This document shows, piece by piece, positions 20,970-30,029 of a stretch of 64,000 nt of DNA. The translations under genes and the position numbers were made by a program. The stretch covers positions 2,294,001-2,358,000 of the forward strand of contig OX595994.1 of assembly GCA_951394045.1 (NCBI GenBank), read 5' to 3'. How positions within the stretch are numbered: position 1 is the stretch's first letter; each line of letters opens with the position of its first letter. This DNA is from Nitzschia sp. DOCU1. Its lineage: Eukaryota; Bacillariophyta; Bacillariophyceae; Bacillariales; Bacillariaceae. Under the pieces are notes generated by a model. It was given only the letters and a program-made list of their open reading frames with translations. It was not told the origin of the DNA and did not search any database.

Positions 20970-21265
20970 CCCAAATGTCGCTTGCGAGTCATTCGATAAT
21001 TAAGGGGTGATCTGGCTATGATACGACCGACATGTCCTTTGAATCATTGAAGCACATACAAAAATATTAAAAGACCCTAAGGAAACAATATCAATATAAA
21101 AAGAAATTAACCAACCAAAACTGCTTTTGTATCCGTTGGGGTACTCGAAAATTCGGATGGCGCGCCTTCCCGCGCTATTGCTCCTTGGCGTAACCCCGAG
21201 GAGGTCTGTCCATCGCCAAGTATCGCCAAAATTGGCATCGTGCGATATTTTCGTTGGTGTCCCTG
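20970..21265 (-). repeat. Right terminal inverted repeat
   Basis: Reverse complement of the left repeat, ending at 21265 in ...GGTGTCCCTG. It contains a palindromic GGCGCGCC and the sequence TATTGATATTG in the same order as the left repeat read backwards. Confidence 0.85.
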
Positions 21266-21710
21266 CGTGTTGTATGGCTGGGTCAATGGTCATAAATATT
21301 TTCGTAGCGCATCGTAGGCGCAGTACAAAAGGGGGAAAGTCGTGCGCGCGCGCACGCAGAAACTTCGCGACAAAACACTTCGTTTCACTAGACCGTGGCG
21401 GAAACTTGTTGATTAGTATGAAGTAAGTCCGATTCTAGGCCATGCTGCCAATATCTTTTTTATAGCAAATTTCTCACGCTTTCCGAAAATGCCCATATAA
21501 TGGCCTAGAACTTATTATTTCGAAAGATAGTATTTTGTGGTGTATTCATGCATGAGTTTGGCAGCTAGAGTCAAACGATTCGAATTTGGTAATTAGAGTC
21601 AAAATATCACCGTGGTACACTTTTTACGAGGCCTACGGAAACAATGGTCATCGCTGAACAAGCCATAGCGGTTTGGTGGAGGGGAAGGGCGGGCGGGGCA
21701 GGTGGTAAGT

Positions 21711-21852
21711 TGAACTACACGTGTGAAGCAATCAACTACCCATTATTATGAGGGCTACGAGTAGGCACGGAGGCCGACGAGCGATCTTGAATGAGGTTTG
21801 ACATCCTCGTATGTCAGTCCAGAGGTGTGTAAGCCGAGGTGACGTAATCACA
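21711..21852 (-). repeat. 3' LTR of the gypsy element
   Basis: 142 bases, same length as the 5' LTR, with roughly seven substitutions by eye. It contains TGACGTAA/TTACGTCA, a CRE-like half site also kept in the other LTR. Confidence 0.85.
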
Positions 21853-21883
21853 CTCTCCCCAACCATGAGAGGCATCAATGACA

Positions 21884-22171
21884 CTATGCAGGTTTGATGC
21901 GTCGAATGTTAACGCGTTCCATCAAGTTGGGAGCACGTCGCAGAGTCACAGTTCCATTTGCATGAACATGAGTGATCTCATGAGGCCCTGTGAACAGAGG
22001 TCTCAACTTATCACTGGGTTTGCATGGATGTTCAAGATACACCTGATGTCCAATTCGAAAGTCAACGGGTTTTCTTTTTCGATTGGCACGAAGAAGACGA
22101 ACATCGATCTGAGCTTGACGAGCTTGCGTAAGGGTTTGAATGTCAGCAATCAACGGAATGTCAAGGAGCAT
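21884..22171 (-). pseudogene. Post-integrase C-terminal segment of the gypsy pol
   Basis: The 95-residue frame contains FRIGHQVYLEHP, LRPLFTGPHEI and NGTVTLRRAP, the usual SH3-like 'GPxxI' C-terminal module after gypsy integrases. It lies in a different frame from the integrase remnant, showing another frameshift near 22180-22230. Confidence 0.75.
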
Positions 22172-22231
22172 GTCGCGTCCAAAGGTTAATGCACCAGGGG
22201 AGAAACCACCGAGAGAAAGATGCGCAGAACA

Positions 22232-23602
22232 TCACGTCGCATGCATGGCAGTAGCCAATGCGCTTTCAATCATCGTGTCAACTTCATCTTGTTTCTGTGG
22301 AGGTTTCAATTCCACATAAGTTCGTAAGACTTGTCGGACAGTCTTGTGAACGGATTCGATTACACCGTTCGCCTGAGGATTGTTCGAAGTCGTCGGTTTG
22401 CATTTGATGCCAGCCCTTTTGAGAAGATTCTGAAAGTCTTCGCTGTTAAACTCGGGTCCATTGTCGTGGACACATTCAAGCAGACGAGGGTACCGCGAGA
22501 GATAGCCATTTTCGAAAGTAAGGTTCGTCAAAGGAGCCAGAACATGTGAGCGTTTGGGCCACATATCTCGATAGAAATTAACTAAGCCTAGGAAAGAATG
22601 AAGTTCTTTGATAGTCTTGGGCTTCTGCATTCGGAGAATAGAGTCGACCTTCTTTTTCCATGGTTTTAGTCCTGTTGGCGTAAGCCAATAACCAAGGAAA
22701 TCAGTTTCTTGAACAGCCCATTCACATTTGCGTGGGTTGATCGTAAAGTTGTGCTTTTCCAAAGTTGTAAGGACTTGGTCAAGCAAGGTCAGATGATCAT
22801 TCCACGAATTGCTGAAACAGGCAATATCATCAATGTAGATCTCGATGTCCTTGATAGCCGCCAGGACACGTTCCATGATTTCTTGGGCGGCATTGGGGCT
22901 AATCGACAATCCCATTGGAAGGCGATTATATCGATACAGTCCAAAAGGTGTAGCGATCACGCAAAGATTCTTGGCATTTTCACTCAGCTCAAAGGTGTAG
23001 TATTGCATCGAAATATCCAATTTGGTCAAGAACTTGTAGCCAGTACGACGAGATAGAATATCGCTGATCCGTGGAATTGGATAAGCTTTGCGCTTGATAG
23101 CTTTATTCAAAGCTCGGAAATCCGAAATCCATCGAACGCTACCGTCCTTCTTGGGTATGATAAATGAACCTGCGATCCATTCGAACGCTACCGTCCTTCT
23201 TGGGTATGATAAATGAACCTGCGATCCATTCGGATCGACCAGTCTTGGAGAGAACGCCTTCTTTTTCTAGGTGATCCAATTCCTTCTTGAATACATCAAG
23301 ATGAGTTTGTGGCACCGGATAGGATAAGGTGGAACGGTTGGATCCAGTTCCAAATCGATCTTCTCATCCGGAAATACTTTCAGAGTGCCATCAAATAACC
23401 TTGTGTATTTCTGCAACAAACATTTGAGGTCTCGTTTTTGAGATGAAGACAGGTGAGAACACGAATTAACAACTTCGGCAACATCGACTTTGCCATAGTT
23501 ACTCTCTGAAATAGTCTTGGAATGATAACCAGATGCATCGACTTTCCCAATCGTCTCGGATCTGTAAAGATCGTCATTAGGCTGAGAAAGAACGGGTTTC
23601 AT
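22232..23602 (-). pseudogene. Reverse transcriptase fused in frame to integrase remnant
   Basis: The 23602-23267 frame is the linker and N-terminal start of RT. A 49-base tandem duplication (23133-23181 and 23182-23230) then breaks the frame. From 23110 the RT is well preserved, with FLTKLDISMQYY, the PMGLS motif and the catalytic YIDD, then the thumb (FLGLVNFYRDMW). At about 22500-22530 the protein passes without a stop into the back half of an integrase core (VHDNGPEF, then NGVIESVH, holding the second acidic residue and the Glu). RNase H, the integrase HHCC domain and the first catalytic Asp are missing. Confidence 0.85.
23133..23230. repeat. 49-bp tandem duplication inside RT
   Basis: The block beginning CGAACGCTACCGTCC at 23133 is repeated exactly at 23182. 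Since 49 is not a multiple of three it shifts the RT frame. Confidence 0.9.
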
Positions 23603-23611
23603 TGGATTCGG

Positions 23612-24043
23612 TCACATCGGCAATATCTTGTCGTCCCATTCAATCGTCTTGTTATTGAAGTCCAGGATGATTCCCAGAGCAATGAGCACTTCCCGGCCAA
23701 TAATCGCATCGTACCGACAGGGTGCTTCAAAAACATGAAGATTCATATGTTCAATCGTTCGATGTGGGTCGAGCTCTGGAAGCTTGATGTCTTGTAAGGT
23801 CGTTGCCATGTTGGCTTTCAAAACCCCAGCCAACGTCGTTCCTTGAATGGCTGGGACCTTCCTTAAAGAAAGATCCTTGCCAGAAAGACAATTCTTATGA
23901 ATCCATGATGTCGTCGATCCAGAATCGAGGAGAACATTCAACTTGTACTTTTTATTTTCTTTTTCAAATTCAATCTGTGTCGTAGGTATGTAATCAATAA
24001 ATCCTTTTACAACTGCTTCCCCCACGAAGCAATCGTTCCCCAA
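23612..24043 (-). pseudogene. Aspartic protease segment of the gypsy pol
   Basis: The 143-residue frame carries the active-site motif LLDSGSTTSWI (D-S-G) near residue 36 and the second hydrophobic-Gly motif DAIIGREVLIALG (about 113), both typical of retropepsins. It is separated from gag and from the reverse transcriptase by frame changes, so it is not translatable as part of an intact polyprotein. Confidence 0.75.
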
Positions 24044-24058
24044 TGTTCTTGACGATAG

Positions 24059-25300
24059 TCACCATTGACCGTCATCATACGACTCGTTGTATTCGTCATA
24101 ACCGTCAGCGAAATACGCTTCGTGGTCCTGAACATTTTCTTGATAATCTTCTTGATGTGGATCATCATCATGAGTGCTAGCCAGGTAGCTATCACCACCT
24201 GACGGATCCGCTTGAGCTACTTCACCAGGGCCAGGTTCAACATAATAGGCAGCACTATCATCAACATAGTGCGCGCCTTGTTGAACAGCCACTCGTGGCT
24301 GGTAGCGACCACGCCCTCCGAATCGACCAGGGTATCCACCAAAACGACCCGGGGACTGATTAGAACCTTGCGAGCCGGTTGAAACGCGAGACGGAGGCGT
24401 ATTCAAACGGCGATACTGAGCTACCAGCGTTGCAGCAGCATTAGCATTCACTTGTCCTTGATTATAGTAACCACGGCCACCGATGTAGCCACATCCTTGT
24501 TGTCCATAGTAACCACCGCGTCCTTGATAGTTACCTCGATAATAACCACGGCCTTGAACGCCGCGTCCTTGATTTCCTTGATAGCGGCCTCGTCCACGGC
24601 CACCACGTGCATCGTTAGCATTGCGAATGCGATTCTCAATCTCCTCTTGCTCCGCAAAATAATCCACAATGGTGTCAAATGAGGACTGAAAGTTCAGGTT
24701 GCTTCTTGCAAAGTTGTCTTTCCAAGTCGGCCTCATCGCAGTATGAAAGAGAAACTTGAGTGCGTTGTCGTCATAAGGTTTATTCCCATTTGCTGTAGGA
24801 AACCACCTCATCAGGTTGTTTAGAAACATGTATCTTGCAGCTAGTTCCTTGCAAGAGAGACGGAACGGCTTTGGCGTCGTGTCCATATACAACTTCTGCT
24901 TATTAGATCGGCGTCCCGTAGGAACTTCGAAATAAAATCCGCAATAGCTGCATTGAATGTGTCTAGGGTCTCCGTCTCTTGTAAAGCTTTGACGACGTCC
25001 CACTGATCACGAATCGGGCCACCGAGGCATTCGCGAAACTTGGCAAACCTGAGCGGTCCATTCGTCAGGTTAAGTCGCCCGGCGCTTGCGACATCGTTGA
25101 ATTCTTCAACGGTCCAAAGAATAAGCTCGATATTAAGCTTATCGGCCATTGGAACTTCCATTTTACGTTTTTCACGAATCGGATTGGCTGCTGTGCCAAT
25201 ATTCACTGTATGAACAACATGTGCTTGCCTTATTAGTCAACTCCGATCGAAGCGGAATGACAGGCGCTCGAGTAGCCGCAGAAGTAGCCGAAGGATTCAT
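24059..25300 (-). pseudogene. gag of the gypsy element, frameshifted
   Basis: A possible ATG lies at about 25300. The reading frame shifts near 25200-25206 and again near 24850-25000, so at least three overlapping frames are needed. The N-terminal part is capsid-like (TNGPLRFAKFRECLGGPIRD). The C-terminal half is an RGG/Gly-Tyr-rich nucleic-acid-binding region with many GRG and YRGN units and no clear CCHC zinc knuckle, then an acidic tail. The last frame ends at 24059. Confidence 0.75.
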
Positions 25301-25425
25301 GTGAGATGGTTAGATAAACTCGTAATAGAGAGAGGATGGTAATAGCTTGACAGGTGAATCGATTTTCGATTTTTCTTACGTAGCGGATAGTACAGATTGT
25401 ACGCGAACTGCTTCTGAATTCAGAG

Positions 25426-25567
25426 TGAACTACGCGTGTGAAGCAATCAACTATCCATTATTATGAGGGCTACGAGTAGGCATGGAGGCTGATGAGCGAT
25501 CTTGAATGAGGTTTGACATCCTCGTACGTCAGTCCAGAGGTGCGTAAGCCGAGGTGACGTAATCACA
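25426..25567 (-). repeat. 5' LTR of the gypsy element
   Basis: 142 bases, direct copy of 21711-21852. The divergence between the LTRs (about 5%) shows the insertion is not very recent. Confidence 0.85.
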
Positions 25568-26108
25568 AGTGACGGAATAAATATTGTTATAGTAATTCAA
25601 TATGCATAAGAACATAGGTAGAAGGAAATCGCGCAGAAGGATTGGCGCGGTTCCACGCGTCAACAAAGTAAATGGGCGCGGAAGCGGCAACGGGACTGAA
25701 TTAAAACTTGGAAACCGGCAGCGGGGCATGCTGGGATTATTTTACGATCGGGTAGACTAGGAAGGTCGCTAGGTTCGGGACCTTTGGTACTGTGATCGTA
25801 CCCTAAAAAAATAAGACCGTACATGAGACCCTGTAGACCTGAGTACAAAGTCTACGTAACCTGCCCAACACACTACGCATCGACACCACATCTCGCGCAA
25901 CGACGCGTCAGTCGGCAGCATCGGAGCGTGGCGGGACATGTTGCATCGGATTTTCTGTGGAAGAGCCTGGCAACAAGGTGCTCTGGTGATGACAATGTTG
26001 TGGCAACTAACAAGATCGTCCCAGGCATTTCAGGCTCCCCTATCCAGACTATCAAGAATAGCTCAAGTGTCATCTGCTGCTCTATGAGTTTATACGACAG
26101 ACGATCAT
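25568..26108. other. Intergenic, no gene seen
   Basis: Between the gypsy 5' LTR and the mnmG relic. All frames on both strands are short and without motifs. It contains one ATGAGACCCTG (about 25824), a string that recurs in the region after the relic. Confidence 0.45.
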
Positions 26109-26880
26109 GTGGACTATGGTTGTGATGCGGCGGCGGCATCCGCCCGAACGGGCGCCAGAACGGCTCTCATCACGCAATGCCGCCTCGATACCATTGGAGA
26201 GCTAAGCTGCAATCCTAGTATTGGAGGCATTGGCAAGGAGCATCTTGTACGTGAGATTGATGCCTTGGATGGACTCATGGGACGAATGGCCAATGAAGGT
26301 GGATTCCACTATCGACTGTTAAATCGACGCAAGGGACCGGCAGTGCGAGGACCAAGAGCTCAAATGGATCGCGATTTGTACAAGGCTGCTATGCAAAGTG
26401 AGTTGCGCCAAGTCCCCAATTTGTACCTAGTGGAAGGGAGTGCCCAGGATTTGCTTTTGGACGAATCTGTTGGCAATAAGCAATAACAATCTCGAGTCCA
26501 TGGCTCCCATGGAAGCCACCAATCAGGCCCCGGCCCATAATCGTCAGGCTTGCATTCGGGGTGTTGTCGTGCAAAAAGCGGATGGGTCTACCGGTAGTCA
26601 AGAAATATCCGCTCGAGCTGTTGTTATAACCACAGGAACCTTTCTGAGAGGTGTCCTCATGATTGGCCATGAACGATACAGCGGAGGGAGGCATTTACGA
26701 GATTCCGAACAAGTCGAACCACCTTCCGTCGGACTGGCCCAAATGCTAGCCAAGGACAATTTTGCCTTGGGATGCCTCAAGACGGGGACACCCACGCAAT
26801 GTAGAACTAGAGAAATGGTCAGGGAATATATCATGATTGCTTCTTCCTTTCTGTGCTCTAGTAGTAGAGCAACTCCATAG
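26109..26880 (+). pseudogene. Truncated mnmG/gidA (tRNA uridine-5 modification) pseudogene
   Basis: MnmG (GidA) with MnmE makes the carboxymethylaminomethyl group on U34 of tRNAs; in algae it serves organelles. The first frame has the family signature strings [38 protein letters not shown] and [17 protein letters not shown] one-base frame change near 26475-26485 leads into a second frame with [12 protein letters not shown] and [11 protein letters not shown]. The FAD-binding GGGHAG loop at the start is destroyed and the protein ends soon after the TGTP motif; a full-length MnmG has about 600 residues. It is thus truncated at both ends and frameshifted. The parent gene is not in this window. 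Confidence 0.85.
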
Positions 26881-27546
26881 CCATCGTTAGATTCAGCTTA
26901 CTAGTCTAATAGGCAGCTATGATACTATAAAATGGTCGTCCATGAATTCAATGAATGACGATGCTAAATATAGTAGTATTTTACTTTTGCTAAGGTTCGG
27001 GGTTGAGAAGAAGGATGCCAAGCTAACGCATAGTCACAACTCTTCTTTTAGCTACTGGGTCTCATTTTTAGGAGTGTAGCACTTTTTTCTCGTGGTAGGG
27101 TCTCATTTCCATCAATATTTATATGACTGCTAATGAGACCCTCGTTGCATTTTCATACTCCCGCTCGCCTTATCCTATGGGTCAAATACTCCAATTTTGG
27201 ATGGGGTATGATGACGTAGACTGCATGGCCGGGCTACCAGAAAATACGATCCCGGTCTCATTTTACCAATAATGTGTGTGTGTGGCGGTTGGAGGTGGAA
27301 GGGGTGGTGCCGGAGAAATGGATGTGGGGGTGTCTGTGGGATGAGGGTTCTTTCGTGCGGTTTATGATGATGATGTCATCGTTCGAAAACCAATTTAGCA
27401 AAACTGCGATTCCCAACTTTACGGGACCCAATCCGTGATCCAAACGAGAAATGCAGGACGAAACGTCCTGTAAAAGTTGAAAAGACAAAATAGCACGAAA
27501 TCGGTTTTCCAAGCTTTTTAAAAGAGTTTTATGGGACAACCGTCCT
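26881..27546. other. Intergenic with GGGTCTCATT repeats and a GT microsatellite
   Basis: No gene. GGGTCTCATT occurs at about 27057 and 27106, and its reverse complement AATGAGACCC at about 27133; a related CCGGTCTCATTTTA lies near 27249. A short GTGTGTGTGTGG run lies at about 27273-27284. This could be the end of a small foldback element or simple repeats. Confidence 0.45.
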
Positions 27547-29300
27547 GCAATTGATTTTGGCTAATGACTCATTTTTTCAACAAGGGGAGAAAAGGACAAC
27601 AACCAAGGTCAATGTGGACGAAATGCATGAGGCCATTGTAGGTGGCAACACCTACAATGGCTACAAATACAGCATCCTGCAAATCATCAAGGCTGCCAAC
27701 TCAACTGAACATTTGGAAGGATGGTTGACTCTAGCTACAGAAGAGTCGTTCAAGTCGATGTTGTTGGAGGAAGTTGAAACTACTGGTGCTGGAACAAGAC
27801 AAAAAAGCAGGGAAGAATGAGTGGGTCGTCCAGGCCTTGCTTAACTGCTTAATGTGATAATTGCACTGCTGTCTCATTCATGAGGTGGCTGCAAAGTTCA
27901 TGTGACAGCGATGGGCAATTTTTGTTAAAATCCGGATATGGCAACAAATGTGCAGCTCTGCACCATGTGTTCCTGTGCCACCCTGCCATGGGAGGCTATC
28001 CTCCTGGGTTTGAAAGAGAAGTAAAATCCTTGAAGAAAGGATTCTTTTGAATTATTGCAACATAGCAGCAGGACGAGGGCACCACTAGTGAAAATGGAGG
28101 GAAGAAGCCAATGTCCTATGAACTCTACATCAAGTTGTGTGAATGGTTCCTTGAAGAGGGGATGCAGACCAACATTTTTGCCCACTGCTTCCTCGTCATG
28201 ACGTGGAACCTGATGTGTCGTTCCAATAATACTACTTGCATTCTCTTTGAACACATCACCTTTAAGTGGGATTTTATCAAAGTGAAGTTTGTGCAACAAA
28301 AAATGACATGCAAGGGTACACCCAAATGTACCCTCATCATATCTACTTGCCAACACATTCCGCCCTGCTGTGTGCCCCTTCTTGGCACTAGCCATGCATC
28401 TTGCCACATTCGGTGTGAATGTTCAAGGTAGTGACCGTCTTTTCCCAGGCAATAGTCAATATGATTGCTTTACAGATCATATGATTAGAACATTGAAGAA
28501 TCACAAAGATGAATTGATAGCCATGGGCTATAATTCCTATAAAGATATTTGCTGCCACAGCATCCAAAAGGGTGCCACCAAGTGGCTTCTTAGTGGCCAG
28601 CCTGGCAGGCCGCTTCTTTGAAACCTTTAGAGTATGAAAGTCAAAACTCCAAATTCTCTGCCAGCAGCAATAGGTCATGACAAAATTCAATATATTGCAT
28701 CTTTGATGTGTTGTTTCAATTGTTGGGGGCTTTGTGATTGTGCTATGAAATTCCATATGCAGGGAGTAGGGGGAATGGTGCACCACGGTGCATCAGGGGG
28801 CACTATTGGCATCGGAGTGTTTTCTCGGGGAATCGTCCACAATCCCCCGCATCAGGAGTATACACCAAATTGCCGCAGACAGCACCATAGCTACAACAAC
28901 AAAGTAAGTTCTTGCCTTACCTACATGACGATAACTGAGGGCGGGCAGTCACATTATCCCATTCACTGTTTCTACAAAAGCATCCTTCGTTTGTTACCAA
29001 TGATCTCTATGGCCACAATCTACTACCTCCATCATCACAAAAGTCACCCAAACACAAGAATTTTTTGCCTTGCTACCACGTGGAATCCCTACTCCTGGTT
29101 CATTAGTCTCTATACCATGTGGTGTCTGCCCTGCTTTCGCCGTGAATCTCTCAACGACTATGTCCAGCCCTGGTTTGAGAAAAAGAGAAAAGACCAAGTC
29201 ATTCATTGTCAATACAAGTTTATGTACTACATTACTGGCAGCCCCATGGCAGTAGACGACACGGACTTTGTGGTACAAATGGAGTCCCCTCCATACTAAA
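27547..29300 (+). pseudogene. Dead Crypton-like tyrosine-recombinase element
   Basis: In order along the plus strand are an N-terminal frame (27551-27820), a connecting stretch with GFEREVKSLKKGFF (about 27990-28050), the frame 28111-28431 with PMSYELYIKLCEWFLE and TWNLMCRSNNT, and 28370-28621 with CHSIQKGATKW. This matches the diatom/oomycete family whose members carry an HSIRKGA box. I read that as the HxxR motif of a tyrosine recombinase, with the Arg in MCRSxNT as the first catalytic Arg. Stops and frameshifts separate the pieces. In the HxxR box the Arg has become Gln, so the enzyme could not be active even if translated. The last part (28634-29299) is a weaker continuation. Assignment to Crypton rather than another YR element is inference. 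Confidence 0.65.
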
Positions 29301-30029
29301 ATGAAAGCCTTATGGGCCTGTCATGATGGATATAAGTGGAGAATTCCTTCCAAAGATGAACATCCTACCAATCCGCACAAAATCCAAAAGATTTTGTGTC
29401 CCTGCTCCTCTAGACTTTTCCAAAGCCTCGTTGGAGTTGACCCATGACCGTTGCCGTCTCGATTTTGTAGAAGGTCCTTATGAGATGGTAGATTTGACAA
29501 ACTGGAAAGATCCAGAGTGGTGGTATGGGAGGCTAGTAGATAGGGAGACTCTTTTCTGTTGACAGAGTTAGAAGCGAACTTGTACTTCGAGTCGCTTGGG
29601 TCATCTGGTCCCTGTAGTCGATTCTGCTTTGGAGGTTTTCTACGTAATTTCTCGTAAGATGTTCTTCTCACGAGGTCATTTTCCCGCCAAAAACGCGCGG
29701 CGTCGAGAGACGGGATCGGGAGTGAGTGACACCGTCATCGTTTTGCGTTTTCTTGCTATCGATCGGGGGCGGCAAACTATGCTACTACTACTAAAGAGTA
29801 GCATTTTGACTCTTGCATTCGAAACAAGGATCCAGTGGCCTTGACTCTTGTGGGTGTCATCTCGTTTGCTTCATACTGGCAGAGGATTTGTTGTTGGAGT
29901 TCCAAAGCAATCAGGCGCCGAATCCTGCAGCACATTTCTGCGTGTGTTTGTTTGTTCTTGTTCTTTTTGACCGTCACGAAGACGACGACAAAAAGTGGGT
30001 GGGAACATCCAGCTTCTGACAGTGTCATC
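29301..30029. other. Upstream region of the NUMOD1-like protein gene
   Basis: No convincing gene. Frames on either strand are short and motif-free. The plus frame that runs into the next gene is open from 29835 but has no ATG until 30030, so this stretch is probably 5' UTR and promoter. Confidence 0.45.

Larger units (their letters stand above)
19635..21265. mobile_element. Non-autonomous TIR DNA transposon, 1.63 kb, with GGCGACA-type subterminal repeats
   Basis: Both ends carry the same sequence in opposite orientation, beginning CAGGGACACCAACG and extending about 300 bases (19635-19941 and 20970-21265) with only a few percent differences. Between them, 19925-20400 and 20890-20990 are packed with variants of GGCGACACT / AGTGTCGCC on both strands, a layout typical of transposase-binding subterminal repeats. 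The CAGGG terminus fits hAT-type ends (YARNG), but no matching 8-base target duplication is visible. A minus frame at 20530-20775 starts MSTTNNIKNKRRKKED and has KKRK, possibly an N-terminal relic of an element protein. No transposase catalytic domain is present. Confidence 0.85.
21711..25567 (-). mobile_element. Ty3/gypsy LTR retrotransposon, degenerate, internally deleted
   Basis: Two 142-base direct repeats (21711-21852 and 25426-25567) bound a minus-strand gag-pol. On that strand each begins TGTGATTACG and ends GTAGTTCA, so TG...CA ends are kept. A purine run GGTTGGGGAGAG sits directly inside the 3' LTR, as a polypurine tract should. Order along the minus strand is gag, aspartic protease, reverse transcriptase, integrase remnant and a post-integrase tail, the order that defines Ty3/gypsy. 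Several frameshifts, a 49-base tandem duplication and a large in-frame deletion make it defective. No typical tRNA primer site follows the 5' LTR. AAGT adjoins both outer edges but overlaps one LTR by a base, so the target duplication is uncertain. Confidence 0.9.
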
